DNA from: an uncultured Verrucomicrobiota bacterium
GTDB lineage: Bacteria; Verrucomicrobiota; Verrucomicrobiia; Opitutales; Opitutaceae
Length of the DNA stretch: 64,000 nt
Direction of reading: 5' to 3'
NCBI GenBank assembly: GCA_903876795.1
Contig: CAIRBK010000024.1
Coordinates: 117,162-181,161, forward strand
The notes under the pieces were generated by a model. It was not told the DNA's origin. It ran no database searches and saw only the letters and a program-made list of their open reading frames with translations. Shown here piece after piece: positions 1 to 8,395 of the stretch (its first letter is position 1; each line of letters begins with the position of its first letter). The position numbers were made by a program, and so were the translations under genes.

Positions 1-2
1 CG

Positions 3-1079
3 GCGGGTCGCGCCGAACGCGGGGGCGAACTGGAGGTCACCGGCGAGGCGTTTGAACTGCGGGCGGCGCTGGTCTGGGACGCCGGAACCGGGACCTTGCG
101 CTGGCGCATCACCCGGGGACGAATCGGGCTGGGCTCCTGGGTGGCGGCCTTGGCGGGTCGCCCGGAGTGGTCCGCGCAGTTGGCGGGCCTGTCGGCGGAA
201 GGAGACCTGGTGGTCCGAGGCGAGGGGACCTGGGCCGGCGGAGAACCGACGGGCCGGCTGGACGTCGAGTGGCGCGAAGGCGCGCTCCGCCACGCCGGCC
301 AAGGCTGGTCGTTGGAAGGGGTCAATCTCCGAGCGGGTGGCGACGTGCGCGGCTGGCTGGCCGGCAACGTGCCGGGCTCGCTGTCCGTGGGCACGATCAC
401 GACGACGCGCTTCGGGGCGCGCAAGCTCTCGGTGGACGCGGCGTTGGCGGGTTTCGGCCGGCTGGAGATCAAGGCCGCGCGGGTGGAGATCGCCGGTGGC
501 GAGGTCGAGGCGGAGCCCTTTTTCGTGAGGCTGGCCGAGCCGGTGGTGGACACGACGCTGACGATGCGTCGGGTGGGGTTGCAGGACTTGGTGGTGTTTG
601 TGCCGACCGCGCTGGCCGAGGCGCGCGGTCGCATCGACGGGACACTGCGGCTTGAGTGGAGCCGGGCCGAGGGCCTGAAGGTGGGCGCGGGCGAGCTTAA
701 ATTGGAAAAGAGCGAGCCGACCGTCATCAAGCTGGTGTCCTCCCCGGGTTTTCTCACGCGGAGCGTGCCGGCGCGCTTCGTTCTGGCGCCGCGGTGGTTC
801 GGACCGTTCAAGCGGTGGTTTTCCCCGGCGAATCCCGGCTACCGCACGTTGAGCGAGATCGAGACCGGCCGGCTGGCCCTGCGCGTCGAATCGCTGGAGG
901 CGAGGCTTTCCCCGGATGGCGACGCGCGGGGCCGGTCCGCCACGGTGGTCGTGCGAGCCCGGCCCGAGCTGGCGGGCGGAGCGGTGGGAGAGATCATTTT
1001 CGAGGTCAATGTCTCCGGTCCGCTCGCGTCGGTGCTCCGCGCGGGTCTGCAACGGGACTTCTCATTGCAGGCCAAGTGA
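3..1079 (+). CDS. ydbH: YdbH-like AsmA-type envelope protein (C-terminal part, 5' end outside window)
   Basis: The reading frame is open to the first base of the window, so only the last 358 residues are seen; the ATG at 96 in the ORF track is internal. The visible part is rich in beta-strand-like alternating sequence with repeated short glycine turns, as in the long beta-groove proteins of the AsmA/YdbH/TamB group. A stretch such as 'ARGRIDGTLRLEW' resembles the conserved C-terminal YdbH region. The assignment rests mainly on context: the next two genes are a YnbE-like lipoprotein and a YdbL-like protein, the same order as ydbH-ynbE-ydbL in E. coli. There YdbH is anchored in the inner membrane and, with YnbE, forms a bridge for phospholipid movement to the outer membrane. 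The function here is inferred by homology and gene order. Confidence 0.7.
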   Translation, partial: AGRAERGGELEVTGEAFELRAALVWDAGTGTLRWRITRGRIGLGSWVAALAGRPEWSAQLAGLSAEGDLVVRGEGTWAGGEPTGRLDVEWREGALRHAGQGWSLEGVNLRAGGDVRGWLAGNVPGSLSVGTITTTRFGARKLSVDAALAGFGRLEIKAARVEIAGGEVEAEPFFVRLAEPVVDTTLTMRRVGLQDLVVFVPTALAEARGRIDGTLRLEWSRAEGLKVGAGELKLEKSEPTVIKLVSSPGFLTRSVPARFVLAPRWFGPFKRWFSPANPGYRTLSEIETGRLALRVESLEARLSPDGDARGRSATVVVRARPELAGGAVGEIIFEVNVSGPLASVLRAGLQRDFSLQAK

Positions 1080-1140
1080 GCGGTCGCCCGGAGCGGGAAA
1101 CTTTCGTTGCCAGGGCGGGTCGGATTAGTGACCGTCCAAT

Positions 1141-1317
1141 ATGCTTCGTCGCATCCTTCCGCTTGTTTGCACGGCCCTCTTGTCGGGCTGCCTGCATGTT
1201 AAACTCGATCCGATCCAGGTTCACGCGACCGTTGATGTGAACGTGAAGGTGGACCGCGCGCTCGACGATTTCTTCGGCGACATCGACAGGAAGTCAGCGA
1301 CCCTCAAAACCCCGTGA
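1141..1317 (+). CDS. ynbE: YnbE-like small outer-membrane lipoprotein
   Basis: This 58-codon gene is missing from the ORF track because of its length. It starts MLRRILPLVC and has a type II signal peptide with the lipobox LLSGC, so the mature protein starts at Cys17. The rest is short and polar with alternating hydrophobic residues (HATVDVNVKVD), matching the YnbE family of about 60 residues. In E. coli YnbE multimers stack on the C-terminus of YdbH to complete an inner-to-outer membrane bridge. The gene lies 61 bp after the ydbH-like gene, and the ydbL-like gene starts 8 bp after its stop codon. Order, size, lipobox and strand-like sequence together make the call strong, although the primary sequence is too short to be decisive alone. 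Confidence 0.8.
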   Translation: MLRRILPLVCTALLSGCLHVKLDPIQVHATVDVNVKVDRALDDFFGDIDRKSATLKTP

Positions 1318-1325
1318 CCGCCCCC

Positions 1326-1694
1326 ATGAAAACCTTTTCCCATCGCGTCCTCTTCTGCCTCGCGCTCGCCCTCGGCGCGGCTTCGGCGGTTTCGGCCCAG
1401 GACCTCGACGCCGTGCGCTCCCGCATGGAAAAACGCATCGAGACCATCGACGCCTTGAAAAAGCAGGGTGTGGCGGGCGAGAACAACCGCGGTTTCCTCG
1501 AAGTGCGCGCGGGCGACGACAAGGGCGCGGTCGCGGCCGAGAACGCCGACCGGACCTTGGTCTACGCCGCCATCGCGGTTAGAACCGGCAGTTCGCCCGA
1601 AGCGGTCGGCAAGGCCCGCGCCCGGCAGATCGCCAACGCCAGCGCGCCCGGCGTGTGGGTGCAGAACGAAAAAGGGGAATGGTTCAAAAAATGA
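1326..1694 (+). CDS. ydbL: YdbL-like periplasmic protein (DUF1318)
   Basis: A 122-residue exported protein. The N-terminus MKTFSHRVLF plus a hydrophobic stretch ending in VSAQ is a cleavable Sec signal peptide. The mature part holds a helical segment (VRSRMEKRIETIDALKKQG), a NRGFLEV motif and the C-terminal 'PGVWVQNEKGEWFKK', which is the DUF1318/YdbL pattern. The ORF track starts at a GTG at 1314, inside the ynbE stop region; the ATG at 1326 begins directly at the signal peptide and is preferred. In E. coli YdbL is thought to act as a periplasmic chaperone that keeps YdbH-YnbE assembly in check. The stop codon overlaps the next start (ATGA), so the carbonic anhydrase gene is translationally coupled. 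Confidence 0.82.
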   Translation: MKTFSHRVLFCLALALGAASAVSAQDLDAVRSRMEKRIETIDALKKQGVAGENNRGFLEVRAGDDKGAVAAENADRTLVYAAIAVRTGSSPEAVGKARARQIANASAPGVWVQNEKGEWFKK

Positions 1695-2230
1695 ACCTCC
1701 AGGAACGTCTCGCCAGGCATCTCGGGAAAAAGCCCGACACCGCCGGCGCGCTCTTTGTAGCCGCCAACGCCACCGTGGTCGGCGACGTCGTCCTCGGCCG
1801 CGACAGCAGCGTCTTCTACGGCGCGGTGCTGCGGGCCGACATCAACCGCATCGAGGTGGGCGAGGGGAGCAATCTGCAGGACAACGTGATCGTGCACCTC
1901 TCCGACGACGCCGGCGTGCGCATCGGCAACCACGTGACGGTCGGCCACGGCGCGATCGTCCACGCCTGCACGATCGACGATGGCTGCCTGATCGGCATGG
2001 GGGCGACCATCCTCGATCACGCGCACATCGGCGCGGAGAGCCTCGTGGGGGCCAACTCCCTCGTGCCCCAGGGCTTCACCTGCCCGCCCGGTTCGCTGGT
2101 GGTGGGCTCGCCCGCCAGGATTGTGCGGGAGCTCTCGCCCGAGCAGCGCGGCTCCGGGCGCAAGCTCTCCGCCAAATACACCGAAGTCGCCAAGGCCCAC
2201 GCGCTCCTGCAAGCCGCCGGCCCGGCCTGA
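1691..2230 (+). CDS. Gamma-carbonic anhydrase family protein (left-handed beta-helix)
   Basis: A 179-residue protein made of hexapeptide repeats (for example VVGDVVLGRDSSVFYGAVLR), as in the left-handed beta-helix of the CamH/PaaY/YrdA group. The metal-binding histidines are in place: HLSDD followed by 'VTVGHGAIVHACTI', and the loop ending GMGATILDHAHIG fits the family. Such proteins bind zinc or iron at trimer interfaces and hydrate CO2 or act on CoA thioesters; the exact substrate cannot be read from sequence. The ORF track starts at 1655, but the ATG at 1691 overlaps the ydbL stop and begins MNLQERLARHLGK, which is the normal length for the family. It ends 10 bp before the convergent folA gene. 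Confidence 0.88.
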   Translation: MNLQERLARHLGKKPDTAGALFVAANATVVGDVVLGRDSSVFYGAVLRADINRIEVGEGSNLQDNVIVHLSDDAGVRIGNHVTVGHGAIVHACTIDDGCLIGMGATILDHAHIGAESLVGANSLVPQGFTCPPGSLVVGSPARIVRELSPEQRGSGRKLSAKYTEVAKAHALLQAAGPA

Positions 2231-2240
2231 AGGCGCCCGG

Positions 2241-2738
2241 TCAGCCCGCCTCGACGGGTTCCAGTGTGAGAAAGGTGTAGCGCCAGCGGGCGTCACTGCT
2301 CTCGCGACGGCAGACTTCGCGGGTGAAGCGTGACCGCCAGTCGGGGAAAAACGTGTCCCCGCCCTCGATCACGGCATGGACGAGCGTCAGGTGCAGGCGG
2401 TCGCCGATGGCCAGGCCTTCCTCGTAAACGCGCTGGCCGCCGCACAGGTAGATCTCGCCCCGCAGGGTTTGGGCGACGGCCACCGCGTCGCGCAGGCTCG
2501 CGGCGGCCCGCACGTGCGGTGGTAGTTTCTCGGGGTCCTGGGTGATCACCACGACGTCGCGGCCCTGCCCGCAGCTCGGCCACTCTCCGAAGGAGCGCGA
2601 GCCCATGACCACGGTGTGGCCGCGGGTTTTTTCCAAAAAGAAACGGGTGTCTTCCGGGATCGACCACGGCAGGCCGCCGTTGCGGCCGATGACGCGGTTT
2701 TCGGAACAGGCGACGATGAGGTTGACGGGCTTGGACAT
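2241..2738 (-). CDS. folA: Dihydrofolate reductase
   Basis: A 165-residue enzyme that reduces dihydrofolate to tetrahydrofolate with NADPH. The start is set at the ATG at 2738 (MSKPVNLIVA), because the family begins with this strand; the track's extra 14 residues are untypical. Family motifs are visible: 'CSENRVIGRNGGLPWSIPED' (substrate loop with the catalytic acidic residue after the Trp), 'TVVMGSRSFGEW' (cofactor site) and 'IYLCGGQRVYEEGL' (the Gly-Gly NADPH loop). The C-terminal strand YTFLTLEPVE is normal. No thymidylate synthase gene lies next to it. It faces the carbonic anhydrase gene and diverges from the ABC transporter. Confidence 0.95.
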   Translation of the reverse strand: MSKPVNLIVACSENRVIGRNGGLPWSIPEDTRFFLEKTRGHTVVMGSRSFGEWPSCGQGRDVVVITQDPEKLPPHVRAAASLRDAVAVAQTLRGEIYLCGGQRVYEEGLAIGDRLHLTLVHAVIEGGDTFFPDWRSRFTREVCRRESSDARWRYTFLTLEPVEAG

Positions 2739-2838
2739 GGGGATTTGCGGGAGTGAAGCCGGTCGCGGCGGGAGTCGCACGTCTGTTTTCTGACTTTAGT
2801 CGGCGGTGTTCCGCGCCGATGCTGTCCGGCGCCACCCC

Positions 2839-4509
2839 ATGTTGTCCTGCCGCAACCTCACCGTCCGCCCCCGCGCCGGCGCGACCCCTTTGATTCACGG
2901 CGCCACCGCGCATTTCCCCGCCGGCGGCCTGCATGCGCTCATCGGTCCCTCGGGCTGCGGCAAGACCACGTTGCTCAAGGGCATGCTCGACATCCTGCCC
3001 TCCGAGGGCGAGGTGGCGCTGCGCGGCCGCGTGCCGGTGTCGCGGGAGGAGTTGTTGCGCGAGGTGGCGTTCGCCCCGCAATTCAGCATCGCCCACGGGA
3101 AACTCACCGTGGCCGAGGCGGTGGACTGCGCGTTGCGCCTGTATCAACGCATCGACGACGCGACCCTTTCCTCACGCAAGACCGAGCTGCTGGAGGTGGT
3201 CGGTCTCGCCGAGAGGGCCGGCACGGCGGTCGAGAAACTCAGCGGCGGCCAGTTGCGCCGGCTCGGCCTCGCGCTGGAACTCACCACCGACCCGGCGTGC
3301 CTGTTGTGCGACGAGGTGACCAGCGGGCTGGACCCGCGATCGGAAGACCAGATCCTCGCCGTGCTGCGCGCCCTGGCCGGGCGTCGCGGCAAGACCGTGG
3401 TGTGTGTGATTCACAATCTGGCCAAGCTGGCGCAGTTCGACACCGTCACCGTGGTGTTCGAGGGCGCGGTGGTCTGGCAGGGAACGCTTGCGGCCATGCT
3501 GGAGCATTTTGAAATCGCCGACGCGCTGGAGCTCTACGACCGCCTGAGCGCCCGGCCGCCGGCGCACTGGCGGCGGCTATGGGAAGCGGTCGTGGTCGCA
3601 GCGCCCGCCCCGGTGCCGGTCTTCGAGCCGCAGCCCGCAGCCATGCCCGTCGGCCGTCCCTCGGCCGTGTCGCAACTGGCGACCCTGCTCGGCCGGCGCT
3701 GGCGGCTGCTCCTGAGGGATCGCGGTTACCTGTGGCTCACGCTGGCCATCACCTTCGGTTTCCCCTGCCTGGTGGTGATCTTCGCCCTGGGCGGGTTGCC
3801 CCAGCTCAAGGGGCTGGCGCTGGAGACGACCGGAGGATTTTTGGAGACGCTGCAGGCGCGCGCGTCCTACCGGCAGGCGGCGGCGGAGACGGCCACGCTC
3901 GTCTCGGGGTTGATTGTTTTCCAGGTGATCCTGCTGTGCCTGATGGGCAGCAACAACGGCGCGCGGGAGATCGCCGGAGAGCGCGCGCTTTACGAGAAGG
4001 AGCGCATGTCGGGGCTGAGGCCCTCGGCCTACGCGTGGTCCAAGCTCATCCACACCGCGCTGCTGGGGGCGGCGCAGGGGGTGTGGATGATGGTTTTTGT
4101 GAAGCTGCTGTGCGCATTCCCCGGAGGCTGGGGGGCGCAGCTGGCGGTGCTGGCGGCCACGGGCGCCTCGATGAGCGTGGTGTGCCTGGGATTGTCGGCG
4201 GTGCTCGCGTCGCCGGACAAGGCGTCGTTGCTCTCGATCTACCTGGTGGGTTTCCAACTGCCGTTGTCGGGCGTGGTGCTGGCTCTGCCGGCGGCGCTCG
4301 TCTGGGCGGTGCGGCCGTTCATAGCGACATATTGGGGCTGGGCCGGTTATCTCATGGCGATGACCGATTCGCGTTTTTACGACGCGGTGGTGATGCTCGA
4401 CAAGGGGTGGCTGGCCTCGCCCGCCGCGGCGGTCGCGGTGCTGGCGGCGCACCTGATGGCGGGAGCCGTCCTCGTGTTTTGGGGTTGCCAGAAAAAGTGC
4501 TGGCCGTGA
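2839..4509 (+). CDS. ABCG-type ABC transporter, ATPase fused to permease
   Basis: A half transporter of 556 residues with the ATPase first and the membrane domain last, the domain order of the ABCG/White group. Walker A is GPSGCGKTTLLK (near residue 40), the signature is LSGGQLRRLGLALEL and Walker B is CLLCDEVTSGLD. From about residue 300 a type-2 ABC membrane domain has roughly six hydrophobic segments, starting YLWLTLAITFGFPCLVVIF; 'GAREIAGERALYEKERMSGL' is the typical ABC2_membrane amphipathic region after the second segment. The ATG at 2839 (MLSCRNLTV) starts directly at the first ATPase strand and is preferred to the GTG at 2806. The exported substrate is unknown. The downstream lipoprotein may be co-transcribed. 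Confidence 0.88.
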   Translation: MLSCRNLTVRPRAGATPLIHGATAHFPAGGLHALIGPSGCGKTTLLKGMLDILPSEGEVALRGRVPVSREELLREVAFAPQFSIAHGKLTVAEAVDCALRLYQRIDDATLSSRKTELLEVVGLAERAGTAVEKLSGGQLRRLGLALELTTDPACLLCDEVTSGLDPRSEDQILAVLRALAGRRGKTVVCVIHNLAKLAQFDTVTVVFEGAVVWQGTLAAMLEHFEIADALELYDRLSARPPAHWRRLWEAVVVAAPAPVPVFEPQPAAMPVGRPSAVSQLATLLGRRWRLLLRDRGYLWLTLAITFGFPCLVVIFALGGLPQLKGLALETTGGFLETLQARASYRQAAAETATLVSGLIVFQVILLCLMGSNNGAREIAGERALYEKERMSGLRPSAYAWSKLIHTALLGAAQGVWMMVFVKLLCAFPGGWGAQLAVLAATGASMSVVCLGLSAVLASPDKASLLSIYLVGFQLPLSGVVLALPAALVWAVRPFIATYWGWAGYLMAMTDSRFYDAVVMLDKGWLASPAAAVAVLAAHLMAGAVLVFWGCQKKCWP

Positions 4510-4526
4510 GCTTTTCTTCCACCCCT

Positions 4527-4892
4527 ATGCTGCCCCGGCTTTTGCGCTGTGCGTTCCGTCTGCCCCTGATTGCGGCGCTCGGGCTGTCCTTCTGGCTGGC
4601 GGCGGGTTGCGGGCGTTCCGGCGAGCCGTTCCCCGTGCGGTCGTTTATGGCGGCACCCGACAATCTCCAAGGCAACCGCTACCAGCTCGAAGCCGAGATC
4701 GACGCCCAGCTCAACTGGCGCGAGGGCGTAGGCCGGCTGGTCGCCGTGCGGGCTTTGCGCGAAGACGTGCGCCTGCCGGTCTTCATCGCCGATTCCCTGA
4801 AGGCCAACCTGCTCGTCGCACAGCGCTACCGGTTCGAGATCAGCGTGCGCAAGGGCGGTCTGCTCTACGTCGAATCCCTTCGTAAACTCTGA
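4527..4892 (+). CDS. Putative lipoprotein of unknown function
   Basis: A 121-residue protein hidden inside a longer track ORF (3579-4892) that mostly shadows the ABC transporter gene. The ATG at 4527 starts MLPRLLRCAFRLP, followed by a hydrophobic stretch and the lipobox LAAGC, so it should be lipidated at that cysteine. The mature part looks like a small beta-barrel or OB-like domain (RYQLEAEIDAQLNWREGVGR, then RYRFEISVRKGGLLYVES). No family was recognised. It begins 17 bp after the ABC transporter stop and ends 2 bp before the next gene start, so it is probably in one transcript with the following exported 683-residue protein. Confidence 0.75.
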   Translation: MLPRLLRCAFRLPLIAALGLSFWLAAGCGRSGEPFPVRSFMAAPDNLQGNRYQLEAEIDAQLNWREGVGRLVAVRALREDVRLPVFIADSLKANLLVAQRYRFEISVRKGGLLYVESLRKL

Positions 4893-4894
4893 CC

Positions 4895-6946
4895 ATGCGC
4901 CGCCCTCCGATACCCCTGCTGCTGCTGCTCGCCGGAGCCTCGCTGGCCCAGGCGCAGACGTCCCCGGCCGCAGCCGTCGCCGCCGACAAGGCCGTCGCCA
5001 ACCGCACCGATTCCAAGCCAGCCGCCACCGAGTCGCTGACCCGCGCCGTCAACATCAACAGCCTGGAGAGCGGCACGCTGCTCCAGGTCATCAACCAGGC
5101 CTTCAACACCAACTCCGACTCGATCAACCCCGAGAACGGCACGATGAACTGGAAGGGGCACTCCTACGACCTCGGCCAGTTCCGCGTCTTCCGCGGTCGC
5201 TTCGAGCGCTACCTCTCACTTCCGGCCACCCGTGACCAGGACCTCTACACGGCCACGCTCGACGAGATATTCAAGCTCCTCTCGACCCGCACCGCCAACG
5301 GCAGCCAGGACGGCGTCGTCGAGGCCTGGAAACTCCTCTACCGCGCCGCCGAGTTCGACGCCGACGGCGGCAACAGCCTCGGCGTGGCCAACCAGATATT
5401 CAACGCCTGGCGCATCCGCGACGAGAAGGCCGCCTTCAACGTCACCCAAACCGAGCTCCAGCGCATCCGCCGCCAGCAGAGCGCCGGCGTGGTCTACGGC
5501 GGCGATGTCATGGCGACCGAGACCGGGAGCACCGTCGCCGACGCGGTCTCCAGCGCCGCCCTGATCGGCGGTCTGGGTGGCGGCACCTCCGGTTCCGGCG
5601 CCGCCGCCGGTGCCAACAACGGAGGCACCCAGACCGGGTCCCGCCCCTCCGCCGCCGGCGGCCAGACCCGCCAGCAGTTGGGCGGCGCTCTCACCACCGG
5701 GCCCGCCGGCCAGCTTTTCCGCGCCCGCGAACTCGCCGAGACCGAGGCCAAGATCAAGGCTCTCGAGGCCGCCGGCATGCTCTCCGTGACCCAGGCCAAG
5801 ATTCAGTTCCAGAGCCAGATCATGAGCCTGTTTCTCCAGCGCCGCTTCCAGCACGCGCTGATCGCCTCCAGCTTCTACCGCTACATCTTCAAGGGCTCCC
5901 ACCAAAACCTCGAGGTCGGCAAAAAGGAGTTGTCCTCCTTCCTGCCCGGCACCGATCTCGCGCTCACCGTCGAGACCATCGAGTTCCTCTGCCGCGAGGC
6001 CATCAACGACGTCAACGGCGGCATGGCGGCCGTGCGCGCCAACTACGACGACAACCGCAAGATCGCCGCCATTGAGCGCCTGCAGGAAACCTTCTTCCTC
6101 GGCGAATATCTCCCGGCCGTCACCCAGTTCGAGCCTTCGCGCAAAGACTCCCTGTTCACTCTTTATCGGAAGGTCGACGAGGCCCGCAAACTCGCCGACC
6201 TGCGGGATTACGACGCCGTCATCGTGCTTACCGAGGAGATCGCCGCCCTCACCGGTGATTTCCGCACGCCCGAGGTCACCGCCGCCGTGCGCTCGGCCCA
6301 GCGCATGAGCACCCTCGCGCTCAACGCCGCCCAGCAGTCCGCCGCCGCCGGCGACTACAACAAGGCCCAGGAATTCGTCGAGAAGGCCGCCCAGCTCTGG
6401 CCGCTCAATCCCGCGATCAAGAACTACACCGAGAACATGGCCTCCCAGGCCGACCTCGGCACCCAGGCCGCCGTCTTCTTCGACGACGCGATCAAGCGCG
6501 ACGACTTCCGCCGCATCTACGAACGCCGGGCCGAGCTCGCCGTGGCCTTCCTCAACGACGCGGTGCGCGGTCCCCAGCTCAGGGCCGTCATCGACCGCAT
6601 GGCCCGCGTCGAGATCTACCTCGCGCAGACCGATGAGCTGCTCGCCCAGAACAACGCCTACTCCGCCTGGGAGGCCCTCGCCGCCGCCGCGAGCTTCGCC
6701 CCCAACGACGTGGTTCTGAACCAGCGCATGGCCCGGCTCGCGCCCCGCGTGGCCGAGTTCGTCGGCCGGCTCGACCAGGCCAAACGCCACGAGGCCGAGG
6801 GGCGCCTCGCCGCCAGTCTCACCCAGTATCTCGCCGCCCAGGACCTGCACCCCGCCAGCCAGCTCGCCCGCACCGGGCTGGCCCGTGTCGGCGAGGCCAT
6901 CATGACCCGGTTCGCCGCCGAGACTACCCCCGCCTCCGACAAATAA
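4895..6946 (+). CDS. Exported protein of unknown function with TPR-like C-terminus
   Basis: A 683-residue protein with a clear signal peptide (MRRPPIPLLLLLAGASLAQAQ). Residues about 45-210 form a first folded region; residues about 222-260 are a Gly/Ala/Ser-rich linker (GGLGGGTSGSGAAAG); the rest is almost all helical. Near the C-terminus several blocks look like degenerate TPR units, for example AAAGDYNKAQEFVEKAAQLW and later AYSAWEALAAAASFAPND. This suggests a periplasmic scaffold, but no family was recognised and no catalytic motif is visible. It follows the small lipoprotein by 2 bp, so the two probably work together. Codon use matches its neighbours, which argues against recent transfer. 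Confidence 0.8.
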   Translation: MRRPPIPLLLLLAGASLAQAQTSPAAAVAADKAVANRTDSKPAATESLTRAVNINSLESGTLLQVINQAFNTNSDSINPENGTMNWKGHSYDLGQFRVFRGRFERYLSLPATRDQDLYTATLDEIFKLLSTRTANGSQDGVVEAWKLLYRAAEFDADGGNSLGVANQIFNAWRIRDEKAAFNVTQTELQRIRRQQSAGVVYGGDVMATETGSTVADAVSSAALIGGLGGGTSGSGAAAGANNGGTQTGSRPSAAGGQTRQQLGGALTTGPAGQLFRARELAETEAKIKALEAAGMLSVTQAKIQFQSQIMSLFLQRRFQHALIASSFYRYIFKGSHQNLEVGKKELSSFLPGTDLALTVETIEFLCREAINDVNGGMAAVRANYDDNRKIAAIERLQETFFLGEYLPAVTQFEPSRKDSLFTLYRKVDEARKLADLRDYDAVIVLTEEIAALTGDFRTPEVTAAVRSAQRMSTLALNAAQQSAAAGDYNKAQEFVEKAAQLWPLNPAIKNYTENMASQADLGTQAAVFFDDAIKRDDFRRIYERRAELAVAFLNDAVRGPQLRAVIDRMARVEIYLAQTDELLAQNNAYSAWEALAAAASFAPNDVVLNQRMARLAPRVAEFVGRLDQAKRHEAEGRLAASLTQYLAAQDLHPASQLARTGLARVGEAIMTRFAAETTPASDK

Positions 6947-7090
6947 CGCCCCCGCTTCCCTGGGTTATTTGCCCGGGTGGATGTCTCTTGAAAAAACTCT
7001 CATAGTTTGGTGCCGGCCCGGTTACATGCTTGGTTTCCCGGCGTCACTTCAACCTAACTACCCCGCTTCATTTCCAACCCCTCCCCCAAC

Positions 7091-7630
7091 ATGATCAAAA
7101 TTGATACCCCTGACCTGGCCGCCTACGTCAAATCGCAGCGTGGCGGACCCCTGCTTACGATTATCGACGAAGTGCGCGACCTGGTCTTCATCAAGGATAC
7201 GGAGGGCCGATTCCTCTACAGCAACCGCGCCCACCTGGCCCACCTTGGGCGCACCGAAGCCGATATTCTGGGCAAAAACGACTTCGACCTTTTTCCCGCC
7301 CACCTGGCGGCCGCCTTCTATTCCGCCGAGACCCATCTCTTCGAGACCCAGCAGCCCGTCATCCGCATGCAGGAATCGGTCGATGCCCAGGGACAGAAAT
7401 TTTTTGCCACCGCCATCAAGATCCTCATCTGCGACAAGCACGACAACGCCCTCGGCTTGATCGGCAGCGTACACCGCATCGCCATTGAGGACTCCCACGA
7501 TATGGAGCAGTCCAAGGCCCACATCCTCTCCATACTGCGCCAACAGCCCGGCATCACTCACAGCCAGCTCAAGGCCTTCGAGGCGACACTCCCCTCCGTC
7601 CTCGCCGGATCGGGCGAGGGCCGCAGCTGA
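7091..7630 (+). CDS. Single PAS-domain protein
   Basis: A 179-residue cytoplasmic protein with one PAS domain at about residues 20-135: 'DLVFIKDTEGRFLYSNRAHL', the helix 'LGRTEADILGKNDFDLFP' and the closing strands 'KFFATAIKILICDKHDNALGLIGSVHRI'. No kinase, cyclase or DNA-binding domain follows. The tail, about 45 residues (SILRQQPGITHSQLKAFEATLP), is helical and could be a short dimerisation or output segment. It may pass a signal to a partner protein, but no partner is adjacent: the gene stands alone between the 683-residue protein and the convergent cyclophilin gene. Ligand and role are unknown. Confidence 0.82.
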   Translation: MIKIDTPDLAAYVKSQRGGPLLTIIDEVRDLVFIKDTEGRFLYSNRAHLAHLGRTEADILGKNDFDLFPAHLAAAFYSAETHLFETQQPVIRMQESVDAQGQKFFATAIKILICDKHDNALGLIGSVHRIAIEDSHDMEQSKAHILSILRQQPGITHSQLKAFEATLPSVLAGSGEGRS

Positions 7631-7732
7631 GCGTTTTTCGAGGCTGCGATGCCTCCCGCCTCTGACGCATACCAAGCGCGGCGTCACCGACACGCTTGCG
7701 GTTGAGTGCGCGGGGCGGCAGCCGCAACCGGG

Positions 7733-7753
7733 AAGCCCCCCTGCGGGGGGCTT
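7733..7753. terminator. GC-rich hairpin between convergent genes, possible terminator
   Basis: AAGCCCCCC, loop TGC, GGGGGGCTT is a perfect 9-bp stem between the PAS gene (+) and the cyclophilin gene (-). No T-run follows on either strand, so it would be a weak intrinsic terminator or simply a structured spacer. Confidence 0.4.
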
Positions 7754-7805
7754 GGAAAGAACGTTCCCGTGGCTCCCTTCCGTCTTTCCGGGACGCAATC
7801 CCGTC

Positions 7806-8324
7806 TCAAGCCTTGGCCGGGACGATGCGGATGCTCTCCACCTCGACGCGGTCGATCGGGTTGCTCTTCTCGCCGCCGCCGCCGTGGGTGGTGGGCACGG
7901 TGGCGATCTTTTCCAATACGTCCGCACCGGCGACCAGCTGGCCGAAGGCGGTGTATTGCTTGTCGAGGAAGCGGGCGTCGCCGTGGCAGATGAAGAACTG
8001 GCAGCCGGCGGAGTCGGGGCTGGCGGCGCGGGCCATGGAAAGGACGCCGCGCACATGGGGCTTGGCGTTGAACTCGGCCTTGATCTTGTAGCCCGGGTCA
8101 CCGGTGCCGGGGACGCCGCGGGCGCCCTTCTTGGTGTTGGGGCAGCCGCCCTGGATCATGAAGCCCTTGATGATGCGGTGAAACGCGGTGCCGTCGTAGA
8201 ACTTGTCGTTGGCGAGTTTCTTGAAGTTTTCGACGGTCTTGGGAGCGACGTCGGTGTAGAAGGCGACGGTCATTTCGCCGTAGGCGGTCTTGATGATGGC
8301 TTGTTCGGTGGCGGTGTTGCTCAT
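7806..8324 (-). CDS. Peptidyl-prolyl cis-trans isomerase, cyclophilin type
   Basis: A 172-residue cyclophilin that speeds prolyl bond isomerisation during folding. The start is the ATG at 8324 (MSNTATEQAII); the 352-residue track ORF runs on upstream through non-coding frame. Active-site features are visible: 'GTAFHRIIKGFMIQGGCPN' (catalytic Arg in FHRI), 'LSMARAASPDSAGCQFFI' (Met-Ala-Arg and the Gln-Phe-Phe strand) and the FLDKQYTAFGQLV region, where the usual FDGKH tryptophan-site loop is reduced as in many bacterial enzymes. There is no signal peptide, so it should be cytoplasmic. It lies 71 bp downstream of kdpE on the same strand. Confidence 0.93.
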   Translation of the reverse strand: MSNTATEQAIIKTAYGEMTVAFYTDVAPKTVENFKKLANDKFYDGTAFHRIIKGFMIQGGCPNTKKGARGVPGTGDPGYKIKAEFNAKPHVRGVLSMARAASPDSAGCQFFICHGDARFLDKQYTAFGQLVAGADVLEKIATVPTTHGGGGEKSNPIDRVEVESIRIVPAKA

Positions 8325-8395
8325 GGGAGAAAAGCACCAGCAAGCCGCCGGGCGGAGGGGCGCGCAAGCCGGGAATCGGCCGAGTGCGCGCGGGC

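Noticed and set aside
5216-6850. 544-aa minus-strand ORF
   Set aside because: Antisense to the 683-aa exported protein, Gly/Val/Leu-rich; the plus-strand frame has a signal peptide and helical repeats.
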